Shown here: positions 17,248 through 26,314 of the stretch, piece by piece
Numbering within the stretch: position 1 is the stretch's first letter
Layout: every line of letters begins with the position of its first letter
Assembly: GCA_965215995.1 (NCBI GenBank)
Contig: OZ244128.1
Location: forward strand, 4,960,001 to 5,024,000
Direction: 5' to 3'
DNA from: SZUA-309 sp965215995
GTDB taxonomy: Bacteria; Pseudomonadota; Gammaproteobacteria; Pseudomonadales; Azotimanducaceae
DNA length: 64,000 nt
Notes under the pieces: model-generated
Database searches by the model: none
Told to the model about the DNA's origin: nothing
The model's input: only the letters and a program-made list of their open reading frames with translations
Position numbers and translations under genes: made by a program

Positions 17248-17395
17248 GATCTGTTCTAGCCAGCTTGACATACTGTAAGGTAAACGTCCGGTTGGCGGTA
17301 GTTCGCAGCCGCATTACCCTTTCCTACAATTTCTGACTTGAGTGGCCCCGGCCTCCTAACTAGTCTGCGGATCCTAATACGTTGATGGGCCCCGG

Positions 17396-17818
17396 ATGAG
17401 TACCCACGAGACCGTTGTTCGCTACGAGGATATCGAGCCTGGCAGTGATAGAAGCTTTGGCTTGATCGTTGGCGGGATATTGTGTGCCATTGGCCTGTTC
17501 CAGTACTTCACCGAATCGTCCCTTTATCTATGGTTCCTTTCACCTGGTGCGCTCCTCATTCTGCTGGGACTCGTGCGGCCGGGTCTTTTGCATCCGCTGA
17601 ACATCGCTTGGATGAAGCTCGGCCTGCTACTCGGGCGGATTGTTACCCCCGTAGTGATGTTTCTGGTCTATCTGATTTCAGTCGTGCCGATCGGGCTTCT
17701 CTTGCGCCTCTTCGGCAAAGACCTTCTTTCCCTAAAGAAAGCCGGTGACAAACAGTCCTATTGGCTGGATCGAACCCCTCCGGGACCACCCCCTGAGTCT
17801 CTCAAAGATCAATTCTAG
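17396..17818 (+). CDS. SxtJ-family membrane protein
   Basis: A 140-residue inner-membrane protein with about three to four hydrophobic segments (around residues 22-38, 43-60 and 75-105). It resembles SxtJ-family proteins that travel with carbamoyltransferases and a DUF5989 protein. Here the same trio occurs: this gene, a 49-residue DUF5989-like gene 13 bases on, then the carbamoyltransferase. The ATG at 17396 is preceded only by a weak GGG-rich stretch. Its biochemical role is not known; a membrane partner for the carbamoyltransferase is a guess from synteny. Confidence 0.8.
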   Translation: MSTHETVVRYEDIEPGSDRSFGLIVGGILCAIGLFQYFTESSLYLWFLSPGALLILLGLVRPGLLHPLNIAWMKLGLLLGRIVTPVVMFLVYLISVVPIGLLLRLFGKDLLSLKKAGDKQSYWLDRTPPGPPPESLKDQF

Positions 17819-17831
17819 TCAGGAATCTATT

Positions 17832-17981
17832 ATGTCGTTTCTTGGTGAACTGTGGAAATTCATGCGCGTCAGAAAGAAGTTCTGGCTGGCGCCCATTCTC
17901 GTTGTTCTCGCGCTGTTCGGCGGTTTGATCGTCCTGACCCAAGGCTCAGCGGTCGCGCCGTTCATCTATACACTGTTCTAG
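17832..17981 (+). CDS. DUF5989-family small membrane protein
   Basis: A 49-residue protein: a short amphipathic start (SFLGELWKFMRVRKKFW) then one transmembrane helix (LAPILVVLALFGGLIVL) and a short tail. This fits DUF5989 proteins, which lie between SxtJ-like and carbamoyltransferase genes in many bacteria. The ATG is 13 bases after the SxtJ-like stop and the stop is 21 bases before the carbamoyltransferase start. Function unknown. Confidence 0.75.
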   Translation: MSFLGELWKFMRVRKKFWLAPILVVLALFGGLIVLTQGSAVAPFIYTLF

Positions 17982-18002
17982 AACCGGGGATCCGCTTCCG
18001 AG

Positions 18003-19841
18003 ATGTACATACTTGGCATTTCCGCTTTTTATCATGATAGTGCGGCAGCGCTCCTCCGTGATGGCGAGATCGTGGCCGCAGCTCAGGAGGAGCGATTCAC
18101 CAGAAAGAAGCACGACAGCAGCTTTCCGAAGCATGCCATAGAGTATTGCCTGGAGGAGGTTGGCTGCACGCTTGCTGACATAGATCACGTCGCTTTCTAC
18201 GATAAACCCTTCCTAAAATTCGAACGGCTGCTCGAGACCTACCTGGCTTTCGCCCCGAAAGGTTTCAAGTCCTTCAATATTGCCGTGCCGGTGTGGCTGA
18301 GAGAAAAGCTCTTCCAGAAGAACCTGCTCATGAAGGAGTTTGAGCAGTTCTGTAGTGATACGGACTGGGAGGAGAAGCTCCTTTTTTCCGAACACCACCT
18401 CAGTCATGCAGCTTCCGCCTTCTATCCGTCACCGTTTGACGAAGCCGTTGTCCTAACTATGGACGGTGTAGGCGAGTGGGCGACCACATCGGTCTCGTTC
18501 GGGTCGGGCAATAAGCTACAAGTACACAAAGAGATTCACTTTCCCCACTCCCTTGGTCTGCTTTATTCCGCATTCACCTACTACACCGGGTTCAAGGTGA
18601 ATTCGGGAGAATACAAACTCATGGGGCTAGCGCCCTACGGCGAACCGAAATACGTTGATCTGATCAACGATCACTTTCTGGATGTCAAGGAAGACGGATC
18701 CTTCTGGCTTAACCAGGACTATTTCGACTACTGCACCGGCCTGACGATGACCAACGACAAGTTCGCGGCGGTGTTCGGTGAACCCCCACGTGCAGCGGAG
18801 AGTGAACTGACCCAGTTCCATATGGACGTGGCCGCATCCATTCAGAAGGTGACCGAGGATATCGTCCTAAAGATCGTGAGGTCCTTGGCCGAAGATTACG
18901 ACTGCCCGAACCTATGTCTGGCAGGCGGCGTGGCCCTGAATTGTGTAGCCAACGGCAAGGTGGAACGTGACGGAGGTTTCGAACGTCTCTGGATTCAACC
19001 CGCCAGCGGTGACGCAGGTGGCTCTCTCGGCGCTGCGTTGGTAACTCACTATCATCATCTTGGAAAAGACCGGGTTCCCGTGCGCGGTCAGTTGGACGCT
19101 ATGTCAGGCAGCTACCTGGGGCCGGAGTTCTCGCAACGCGAAACCGAGACCGCGCTGACCACGGCAGGTGCTAGGTACACAGTTGTATCCGAAGACGAAA
19201 TGATTGGTATCTGTGCGCGAGCGATCGCAGACGATAAGGTTGTTGGATGGATGCAGGGTCGAATGGAGTTCGGTCCGCGAGCGCTCGGAGGGCGATCCAT
19301 ACTTGGTAACGCAGGGTCTACTTCAGCTCAGAAACAGATCAATCTGAAGATAAAGTACCGGGAGAGCTTTCGTCCGTTCGCACCTTCGGTGCCGCGTGAG
19401 TTCGTTGGTGACTGGTTTGACCACGACGGGGACAGCCCGTACATGCTGCTGGTGAAGGATGTGAAGAGCTGTCACAGAATTCCCATGTCGACTGAGCAGC
19501 AAGCGTTATTCGGAATTGACAAGCTCAATGTACCGCGCTCCAAATTGCCGGCTATAACGCACGTAGACTACTCAGCTCGGCTGCAGACCGTGCACGAAGA
19601 GACTAATCCGCGTTATCACGCGGTGATCAACAAGGTGGGAGAACTCACCGGGATTCCAGTAATTGTCAATACATCCTTCAACGTGCGAGGTGAACCGATC
19701 GTGTGCACCCCTGAAGACGCGTTCAAGTGCTTCATGGGGACCGAGATGGATGTGCTCGTTATCGGAAACTGTGTCATGTACAAGGAGGAGCAGGATCCGG
19801 CGCTCGCCCTGGACTACAAAGATCAGTTCGAGTTGGACTGA
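18003..19841 (+). CDS. carbamoyltransferase (NodU/CmcH family)
   Basis: Predicted to transfer a carbamoyl group from carbamoyl phosphate, through carbamoyl-AMP, to a hydroxyl of a sugar or other acceptor. The 612-residue length is typical. The N-terminal Kae1-like domain has LGISAFYHDSAAALL, EERFTRKKHD and HHLSHAASAFYPSPF with candidate iron-binding histidines, then LAGGVALNCVANGK. The C-terminal YrdC-like domain starts near GRMEFGPRALGGRSILGN and includes RPFAPSVP. It follows the SxtJ/DUF5989 pair and precedes an SGNH gene by 42 bases. It likely carbamoylates a component of the exopolysaccharide; the acceptor is unknown. Confidence 0.93.
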   Translation: MYILGISAFYHDSAAALLRDGEIVAAAQEERFTRKKHDSSFPKHAIEYCLEEVGCTLADIDHVAFYDKPFLKFERLLETYLAFAPKGFKSFNIAVPVWLREKLFQKNLLMKEFEQFCSDTDWEEKLLFSEHHLSHAASAFYPSPFDEAVVLTMDGVGEWATTSVSFGSGNKLQVHKEIHFPHSLGLLYSAFTYYTGFKVNSGEYKLMGLAPYGEPKYVDLINDHFLDVKEDGSFWLNQDYFDYCTGLTMTNDKFAAVFGEPPRAAESELTQFHMDVAASIQKVTEDIVLKIVRSLAEDYDCPNLCLAGGVALNCVANGKVERDGGFERLWIQPASGDAGGSLGAALVTHYHHLGKDRVPVRGQLDAMSGSYLGPEFSQRETETALTTAGARYTVVSEDEMIGICARAIADDKVVGWMQGRMEFGPRALGGRSILGNAGSTSAQKQINLKIKYRESFRPFAPSVPREFVGDWFDHDGDSPYMLLVKDVKSCHRIPMSTEQQALFGIDKLNVPRSKLPAITHVDYSARLQTVHEETNPRYHAVINKVGELTGIPVIVNTSFNVRGEPIVCTPEDAFKCFMGTEMDVLVIGNCVMYKEEQDPALALDYKDQFELD

Positions 19842-19883
19842 CATCTGATCCTGCGTCCACTGTTGTCGTTGGAAGCAAACACC

Positions 19884-20888
19884 GTGAGCGCACTCTTGAG
19901 AACGACAGTCAGCTTCGGAATCATCGGCATCATTTCGCTGGTGACGTTCGAGCTGGTTTTCGCGTTCATTCTTGCGTTCCCAGGTTTGTCTCCGCTGCCA
20001 GTGGAACTCATGCGGAGTCTTTACGAGCGCGAGTACCGCAACGTCATACAGAGCGATCCAAATTGCGTGAGCTACGATCCGGAGCTCACCTACCGGCTCA
20101 AGCCAGGCGGTTGCCGGTTTGCGAATTTGGAGTTCGACACCTACGTCAGCGCCAACAGCGCCGGACTTCGAGACGGCGAGGAGGCGCTGCTCGCTCCTAA
20201 GGTGATCTTTCTCGGAGACTCCGTCACTATGGGTTGGGGGGTGGAGGACAAAGAGACTTTCCCGCATCACTTCGGACAGATTACGGGTATGCGCGTACTC
20301 AACGCGGGTATCTCCTCCTACGGTACGCCCAGAGAGCTGATGCTGCTGCAACAGCTTGACCAATCAGCGCTCGAATTGATAGTGATCCAGTACTCTGCCA
20401 ATGATATCCGGGAAACGCGGCAGGCTGCTCTGGATGGTGCTCTGCAGACGGTCGCCGAAGCTGATTACTGGCGCATCATGAACGACTATCAGGAACGTAT
20501 CAGCTATTTTCCCGGTAGGCACTCGCTGGTCTCGGTCTTTTATCTGCTCAAAGGATTGCGTGGGACAACTGTCGATATCCTCAGCACTCCACTTGCTGAA
20601 GAGGTTGATTATCTGGTCAAGGTTCTCACCAGCTACCCACTTCCATCTGGGGTTCGCGTGCTGCTGTTCGAGCAAAACGAGTGTGGTAGCGAGCGTCCGG
20701 CCTTTGCACCACTCCTGCGCGATGTTCTCTCCGAACGGCAGCTCGACAAGATCGAGGTGCTGGATTTCAGCACCGAGATATCAGACCCGCTGTGTTTTCC
20801 AATCGACGGTCATGTTAATCAGGCTGGTCATGAGCGCATCGCCGATCTCCTCGTGGCGGCCGTTACCGGCGGCTCAAGGGATCAATGA
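19884..20888 (+). CDS. SGNH/GDSL-hydrolase-like membrane-anchored protein
   Basis: A 334-residue protein with one N-terminal membrane segment (about residues 8-32) and a periplasmic SGNH-type domain: FLGDSVTMGWG (block I Ser), the Gly in NAGISSYGT, SANDIR (block III Asn) and DGHVNQAGH (block V Asp-His). Such proteins add or remove O-acetyl groups on surface polysaccharides. I prefer GTG 19884 because GGAAG precedes it by eight bases; a TTG at 19863 is also open. It lies between the carbamoyltransferase and the exosortase in the same direction. Catalysis is likely, as all four blocks are present. Confidence 0.82.
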   Translation: MSALLRTTVSFGIIGIISLVTFELVFAFILAFPGLSPLPVELMRSLYEREYRNVIQSDPNCVSYDPELTYRLKPGGCRFANLEFDTYVSANSAGLRDGEEALLAPKVIFLGDSVTMGWGVEDKETFPHHFGQITGMRVLNAGISSYGTPRELMLLQQLDQSALELIVIQYSANDIRETRQAALDGALQTVAEADYWRIMNDYQERISYFPGRHSLVSVFYLLKGLRGTTVDILSTPLAEEVDYLVKVLTSYPLPSGVRVLLFEQNECGSERPAFAPLLRDVLSERQLDKIEVLDFSTEISDPLCFPIDGHVNQAGHERIADLLVAAVTGGSRDQ

Positions 20889-20956
20889 GCGGAGGCAGGG
20901 GGGCGCACCCACGCGCGTACCGCCACGCTGGAAGTTCCGACTAGCGGGAGGCGCCA

Positions 20957-22432
20957 GTGGTAGGCTCAGTGAAGATGGCACAGATCTCGGCACTGCTGGT
21001 AGCGACCGCAGTTGGTGTCTGCATCGTCGCCTACCACTCAACGGTCAGCGATCTGATCGATCTGTGGCACTTTGCCGGTAGCACAGGCTATGCCCACGGT
21101 GGGTTGCTGTTCCTGTTGGGCGTCTATCTCGCATTCGAGCGTTGGCGTGAGCTGCAACCGCCTCTGGCGCCAAGCATGGCAGCGGTGCTGTTCGTACTTA
21201 TCCTGTCAGTTGCTTGGCTGATCGCGGGTCTGGTATTCGTGCAAGTACTGCAGCTGCTTGCAGTGCTCGCTTTGCTGCCGGTTACAGCCTGGGCGCTGCT
21301 CGGATTACGCGGCTTCTGCCCTCTTGCTTTTCCGCTCGCGCTGCCAATCCTCGGCCTACCAATCTGGGAAGTTCTTAATCAGGGCGAGTTGCAGGTGTTC
21401 ACTGCCATTGGTGTGGAGCAGCTGCTTAACTTCAGTGGGGTCCCGGTGGGCAGGGAAGGCGTGCTGCTGCACATTCCTGCCGGAGTGTTTCGGGTTGCGG
21501 AAAACTGTTCGGGCATGCGGCAGCTCGTGGTGTCGGTGCCTGTGGCGGCTGTGGCGGCTTATCTGGTGGGGTATCGACTGTGGGGGATTGTCGTCTGCTC
21601 CTTCGTGGGCGGCTGTGTGGCGTTGCTGGTAAACACCTTGCGGATCTACGTGGTCGTTCTAGCGGGACACCTAACCGAAATGCAGCACTACTTTGTCACG
21701 ACGGACCATATTGTATTGGGTTGGGTGATGTTTGTGATCGCAATCACGGCTCTGTTGTTACTCATTGCATCACGTCGCGGTACCAGGGCTCAGCCGCGCT
21801 CTTTCGGAACTGAGGTGACGATCGGCGAGCGGCCGGGTTTGCTGATTGCCCTGTTCGTCGCTTTGCTTGTGGGCCCGCTGCTGAGCTGGCACTTCCACCA
21901 GCTGGGTCCGCGAGAGGATAGTTTTTTCACATTGCCGGAGCGTATGGGAGACTGGTTTCTGGTGCCGCTACAAACCGATTACGAGCCAGTTCATGCGGAG
22001 CCGGACAGGATCGCCAACGCAAGCTACCGCAGCGCGCAATACGGCGTGGTAACGCTGCGCGTTGCCTCTTTTACCCAGCAGGTACAGGGCCGCGAGGCGG
22101 TAAGCAGCCGAAATAAGCTGGCAGATCAGATCATGTGGCAGTCGACTGAGCCACAATCACGCATTGATACAGGAGCGTTCACCGTTGACGAGGTGCTCGT
22201 TACAGGGGCGGGGCAGCGCCTGAGAATCTGGGGCTGGTACCGAACCCCGGTTGGTAGCAGCTCTGCACTCTGGGAAGCCAAAGGCCTGGAGCTATGGAGC
22301 CGGTTCTCAAACCCCGGTGAAACCTTCATAGTCACGCTGGCTCGCGCCGAGGCAGACGATGCGAGTGCATCTCAGGCAGCGCTGGCAGCGTTTGTAGATG
22401 TATTACAGGCGCCCCTTACGCGCACTTTTTAA
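20957..22432 (+). CDS. xrtA: exosortase fused to EpsI domain
   Basis: An inner-membrane cysteine protease-like transpeptidase that recognises PEP-CTERM signals, fused to an EpsI domain; 491 residues. About eight membrane helices span residues 8-275. The catalytic residues expected for exosortases are visible: Cys184 in AENCSGMRQL, Arg229 in NTLRIYVV and His251 in TTDHIVLGW. The C-terminal periplasmic EpsI part (about 285-491) includes ERMGDWFLVPL and the RIWGWYR segment. GTG 20957 follows GGGAG by six bases. I call it XrtA from the fusion and the surrounding genes (DUF3473 deacetylase, FemAB protein, chain-length protein). Its likely substrate is the PEP-CTERM protein at 9514 and others outside the window. 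Confidence 0.88.
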   Translation: MVGSVKMAQISALLVATAVGVCIVAYHSTVSDLIDLWHFAGSTGYAHGGLLFLLGVYLAFERWRELQPPLAPSMAAVLFVLILSVAWLIAGLVFVQVLQLLAVLALLPVTAWALLGLRGFCPLAFPLALPILGLPIWEVLNQGELQVFTAIGVEQLLNFSGVPVGREGVLLHIPAGVFRVAENCSGMRQLVVSVPVAAVAAYLVGYRLWGIVVCSFVGGCVALLVNTLRIYVVVLAGHLTEMQHYFVTTDHIVLGWVMFVIAITALLLLIASRRGTRAQPRSFGTEVTIGERPGLLIALFVALLVGPLLSWHFHQLGPREDSFFTLPERMGDWFLVPLQTDYEPVHAEPDRIANASYRSAQYGVVTLRVASFTQQVQGREAVSSRNKLADQIMWQSTEPQSRIDTGAFTVDEVLVTGAGQRLRIWGWYRTPVGSSSALWEAKGLELWSRFSNPGETFIVTLARAEADDASASQAALAAFVDVLQAPLTRTF

Positions 22433-22558
22433 TCTCGAAGCTTTACAAACCACCCATGTCGTTGACCTGGCCAGCAGGTAACATCGGCAGGCTCGCGAGA
22501 TAGGATCGAATGTCAACAGCATGAACTGCAAGTACGCTGTCTTTAAGGTTGCCGAATC

Positions 22559-24520
22559 ATGTGTGGCATAGCGGGCATTGTAAGCATGGGTGGTGCCGCC
22601 CGACCATGCCGCCAGGATCTGGAGCTCATGGTGGCTTCCCTGCATCACCGTGGCCCAGACGGCCGTGGTTACTTTGTCGAGGGACCGGTTGGACTCGGCC
22701 ACGCACGACTATCGATTATTGACCTGGTCACGGGCGATCAGCCTATCAGCAACGAGGACGGGTCGGTGACCGTCATCTTCAATGGCGAGATTTTCAACTA
22801 CCTCGAACTGCGTGACGAACTGATTGCGCGTGGTCACCGCTTTCGCACCTGCACCGATACAGAGGTGATAGTGCATCTTTACGAGGAGCGCGGACCCGAC
22901 TTCGTCACAGCGCTCAATGGCCAATTTGCGATCGCCATTTGGGATGCGTCTCGCGAGAGACTGGTACTTACGCGGGACCGTCCGGGGATTCTGCCGCTGT
23001 TTTACTCCCATGCCAGTGATCGATTGCTGTTTGCATCAGAGATAAAGGCTCTGTTGCCGCTGCTCAACGGCCGCCCTCAGCTGAATCGCGAGGCTCTCGA
23101 TCAGTTGTTCACCTTCTGGGCGCCGGTAAGCCCGGGCACTCTTTTCGATGGTGTCTTCGAGCTTGCTCCCGGTATGCAGATGATTGTCGAGGCCGGTGCG
23201 GTCAGGCAGCGACGCTACTGGCAGTGGGACTTCCCGGAACCCGGGCACTACGTTAGCGGGAGTGAAGGGGAGCTCGTCGAGCAGGCTCACGATCTGCTGC
23301 TTGATGCCACACGCATCCGGCTGCGCGCTGACGTGCCGGTTGGCGCCTACCTCTCTGGTGGTCTCGATTCGTCGATTCTCACCGCACTCATTAGTCGCCA
23401 TGAGAACGCCTCGCTGCGTACTTTCTCCATTGAGTTCGCGCGTGACGATCTCGACGAGAGCAACTATCAACGCCTCATGTCCGAGCACCTCGGCGTGGAG
23501 TGTACCAGCGTGCGTTGTCAAGAGATGGACATTGCAACCGCTCTTCCCGATGTCATTCGACACACGGAGATTCCTTTGCTGAGAACCGCACCCGTACCCA
23601 TGGGCCTGCTGTCGGAGCTGGTACGGTCTGAGAATTTCAAGGTTGTTCTCACCGGCGAAGGTGCGGACGAGGTATTCGGTGGCTATGACTTGTTCAAAGA
23701 GGTAAAGCTACGACAGTTCTGGGCGCGAAATCCTGAGTCGGTGTATCGCCCGCAGCTGCTCAAGCGGCTCTATCCTTATCTTGACCTTTCCAAGGCGCAG
23801 GACAACGTTTACCTGAAACGGTTTTTTGGCGCAGGTTTGGAAGCACCGGATCAGCCGCTGTTCTCGCACCTGACTCGCGCGGCGAATACATCACAGTGCA
23901 AGGTCTTTTTTGCGGACGAATTCAGGGAGGGGCTCCGTTCTGATCCGTTACAGGAGCTGGAGCAGACTCTTCCCGATGCGTTCGGCCGCTGGAGTCCGTT
24001 CAATCGTGCACAGTTCATTGAGGCGCGCAGCCTCATGGCCGGTTATCTGCTGTCATCGCAGGGTGATCGAATGCTGATGCGCAACTCGGTGGAGGGCCGC
24101 TTCCCTTATCTTGATCACCGCGTCATAGAGTTTGCCAATACTCTCGATCCGCGTCTGAAGATGAAGGTGCTCAACGAGAAGTACGTGCTTAAGAAGGCCT
24201 TTGGTAGCTATCTTCCAGATTCGATCGTAAAACGCTACAAGCAGCCTTATCGCGCACCTGATGTTCCAGCTTTCTTCAGCGGCGCAGGTCACGAATACGT
24301 GCGTGACATGCTGTGCGCAGCCGCCGTGGATCGCGTGGGCATCTTCGACTCCGGAAAGGTACAACGGTTGGTCAACAAGATGGAGCGCGGGGGTTCCATC
24401 TCAAATCGAGACAACATGTCGTTCGTGGGCGTGCTCTCCACCCAGATTTGGCACGAGGAGTTCATCAATCACACCCGCGCGTCCAGTAGCATCAAACCGG
24501 CAACGGCCGCAGAGAATTAG
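22559..24520 (+). CDS. asparagine synthase-type amidotransferase 1
   Basis: A 653-residue glutamine-dependent amidotransferase. The N-terminal class II glutaminase domain starts MCGIAGIVS, with Cys2 the catalytic nucleophile, and includes HHRGPDGRGYF, FNGEIFNY and the RLSIIDL region. The synthetase domain has the PP-loop motif YLSGGLDSSILTAL near residue 265 and LTGEGADEVFGGYDLF. AsnB paralogues in polysaccharide loci are thought to amidate a carboxyl group rather than make free asparagine. It is the first gene of a cassette: an ACP gene follows 10 bases on, then an acyl-AMP ligase and an NAD-synthase-like gene. A candidate role is amide formation on an activated acyl or sugar acid (inference). 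Confidence 0.9.
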   Translation: MCGIAGIVSMGGAARPCRQDLELMVASLHHRGPDGRGYFVEGPVGLGHARLSIIDLVTGDQPISNEDGSVTVIFNGEIFNYLELRDELIARGHRFRTCTDTEVIVHLYEERGPDFVTALNGQFAIAIWDASRERLVLTRDRPGILPLFYSHASDRLLFASEIKALLPLLNGRPQLNREALDQLFTFWAPVSPGTLFDGVFELAPGMQMIVEAGAVRQRRYWQWDFPEPGHYVSGSEGELVEQAHDLLLDATRIRLRADVPVGAYLSGGLDSSILTALISRHENASLRTFSIEFARDDLDESNYQRLMSEHLGVECTSVRCQEMDIATALPDVIRHTEIPLLRTAPVPMGLLSELVRSENFKVVLTGEGADEVFGGYDLFKEVKLRQFWARNPESVYRPQLLKRLYPYLDLSKAQDNVYLKRFFGAGLEAPDQPLFSHLTRAANTSQCKVFFADEFREGLRSDPLQELEQTLPDAFGRWSPFNRAQFIEARSLMAGYLLSSQGDRMLMRNSVEGRFPYLDHRVIEFANTLDPRLKMKVLNEKYVLKKAFGSYLPDSIVKRYKQPYRAPDVPAFFSGAGHEYVRDMLCAAAVDRVGIFDSGKVQRLVNKMERGGSISNRDNMSFVGVLSTQIWHEEFINHTRASSSIKPATAAEN

Positions 24521-24530
24521 GAGGTTAGCG

Positions 24531-24785
24531 ATGTCCGCAGAAAAACAGATCCGGGATTTTATCCTTGAGAACTACCTGTTCACGGATGATCAATCCGTCC
24601 TGGGTAACGAGGACTCTTTTCTGGAGAAAGGGATCCTGGACTCGACCGGTATCCTCGAGGTCATTTACTTCTTGGAGGATGAATTCGGAATCTCAGTCGA
24701 GGACGAGGAGATGATTCCGGAAAATCTTGACTCCGTGGCGCGTATCGTCGCTTACCTTGGCGAAAAGAATTCTTCCGCAGCCTGA
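24531..24785 (+). CDS. acyl carrier protein
   Basis: An 84-residue, strongly acidic carrier protein. Ser38 in the DSTG motif (GILDSTGILEVI) is the predicted site for 4'-phosphopantetheine; note DSTG instead of the DSL common in fatty-acid ACPs. VYFL-like helix II and EDEFGISVEDEEMIPENLDSVARIV follow the usual four-helix plan. GGAGG six bases before ATG 24531 is one of the best ribosome-binding sites in the window. It lies between the amidotransferase and the acyl-AMP ligase, so the ligase probably loads it. It is a dedicated carrier, not the housekeeping AcpP. Confidence 0.9.
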   Translation: MSAEKQIRDFILENYLFTDDQSVLGNEDSFLEKGILDSTGILEVIYFLEDEFGISVEDEEMIPENLDSVARIVAYLGEKNSSAA

Positions 24786-24793
24786 AACCGAAC

Positions 24794-26314
24794 ATGCTGG
24801 CAACCTTGCTTGAACGCCTGAGAGAGGTTACTCGCCGGAACCCGGATGCAACTGCGTTCGTGCAGGGAGAAACGAGTATCAGCTACGGAGGACTCTGGTC
24901 CGGAGTGCTCACCGTAGCGGCACACCTCAAGGACCGCGGTATTGGACGAGGAGACAGGGTAGCACTTCTCAGCGAAAACTCTCCGGCCTATGCAGCAGCT
25001 TACTACGGTGTTTTGCATGCAGGCGCTGTTGTGGTTGCTCTCAACAGCCAAGCCCGGGCTCGGGAGCTGTCTGCCTGGATCGATCACAGCCAGGCGGCGG
25101 TTCTCATTGCTGACTCCGCACACGGGGAGACAGACCGTGTAGCTGAGCGGCTACCAAGCTTGCGCATAGAGAAACTAGACGGGCTGTGTGCAGATGCGCT
25201 GCAGAGCCGAGCCGTGCCGGTTGAAAGTTCAGGGGAGGCGGCGGACGACAAACTGGCCAGCATTATCTATACGTCGGGCACAACAGGTGCTCCGAAAGGT
25301 GTCATGTTGAGCCAGGCGAACCTCGCCAGCAACGTAACCACCATCATTGACTACCTGAAACTCGACAGCAGTGACTCGATTGTGAACGTGTTGCCGTTCA
25401 CATACTCCTACGGTAACTCTGTGCTTCACACCCATCTCGGAGTCGGCGCTCGAATCGTGCTGCAAAACTCTTTGGCTTTTCCGCGCCAGACCCTGGAACT
25501 CATGGAGGCGGAACGCGTAACCGGTTTTTCGGGGGTACCATCCACTTTTGCTTTTCTCCTCAACCGCGCGGAACCGAAGGACTATGACCTTGGCTCGCTG
25601 CGCTACGTTACACAGGCTGGCGGGCCGATGTCTCGGCCTCTCATCAACAAGTTGTGCGACGCGCTGCCGGGTGCGCGCGTGTTCGTCATGTATGGCCAAA
25701 CAGAGGCGACCGCGCGCTTGAGCTATCTTGCGCCGGATTTGTTGAAGGTGCGCCTGGGCTCGGTGGGTGTACCGCTCGATGGTGTAATACTCGAAATCAG
25801 AACCAAGGATGGAGACATCGCGGGTGCCGGCGAGGTAGGTGAAATCTGGGCACAGGGGCCCAACGTGATGCTCGGTTACTGGCGGGACGATGCCGCCAGT
25901 GCCAGAGTACTGGTCGACGGCTGGCTCAGGACCGGAGACCTCGGGCACAAGGACGCGGATGGCTATCTTTATATTGATGGCCGCATCACAGATATGATCA
26001 AAACCGGCGCCCATCGTGTTAGTCCTACGGACGTGGAGGAAGCAATCGTCGAGCTCGACGGTGTGGACGAAGTGGCCGTAGCCGGTGTCGATGACGAACT
26101 GCTCGGTCAGACCATTCATGCGTGGGTGGTACGCGGTCGTGAATCGCTGACGGAGCGGGATGTGCTAAACCACTGCCGCCAGAACCTGGCGCTCTACAAA
26201 CTGCCGAAGAAGATCTGTTTTCTCGAACAGCTGCCGAAAACGGCATCTGGTAAGGTGCGGCGCCACCGGCTATTGGAGTCGATGAAGGAGTCAAGGAGTT
26301 CCGAAGATGAGTAG
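24794..26314 (+). CDS. acyl/aminoacyl-AMP ligase
   Basis: A 506-residue adenylate-forming enzyme. The P-loop is IIYTSGTTGAPKGVMLSQ near residue 157; YGQTEATARLSYL is the A5 motif, TGDLGHKDADGYLYIDGRITDMIKTGAHRVSPTDVEEAI covers A7-A8, and SGKVRRHRLLE holds the catalytic lysine. By position it most likely charges the adjacent ACP with a carboxylic or amino acid. The ATG at 24794 comes nine bases after the ACP stop. The C-terminus overlaps the next gene by 8 bases. The substrate cannot be read by eye, and a CoA ligase activity cannot be excluded. Confidence 0.88.
   Translation: MLATLLERLREVTRRNPDATAFVQGETSISYGGLWSGVLTVAAHLKDRGIGRGDRVALLSENSPAYAAAYYGVLHAGAVVVALNSQARARELSAWIDHSQAAVLIADSAHGETDRVAERLPSLRIEKLDGLCADALQSRAVPVESSGEAADDKLASIIYTSGTTGAPKGVMLSQANLASNVTTIIDYLKLDSSDSIVNVLPFTYSYGNSVLHTHLGVGARIVLQNSLAFPRQTLELMEAERVTGFSGVPSTFAFLLNRAEPKDYDLGSLRYVTQAGGPMSRPLINKLCDALPGARVFVMYGQTEATARLSYLAPDLLKVRLGSVGVPLDGVILEIRTKDGDIAGAGEVGEIWAQGPNVMLGYWRDDAASARVLVDGWLRTGDLGHKDADGYLYIDGRITDMIKTGAHRVSPTDVEEAIVELDGVDEVAVAGVDDELLGQTIHAWVVRGRESLTERDVLNHCRQNLALYKLPKKICFLEQLPKTASGKVRRHRLLESMKESRSSEDE

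Noticed and set aside
17305..17325. Near match to a sigma-54 promoter upstream of the SxtJ-like gene
   Set aside because: Spacing between GG and GC is nine bases and the -12 element reads TCGC.
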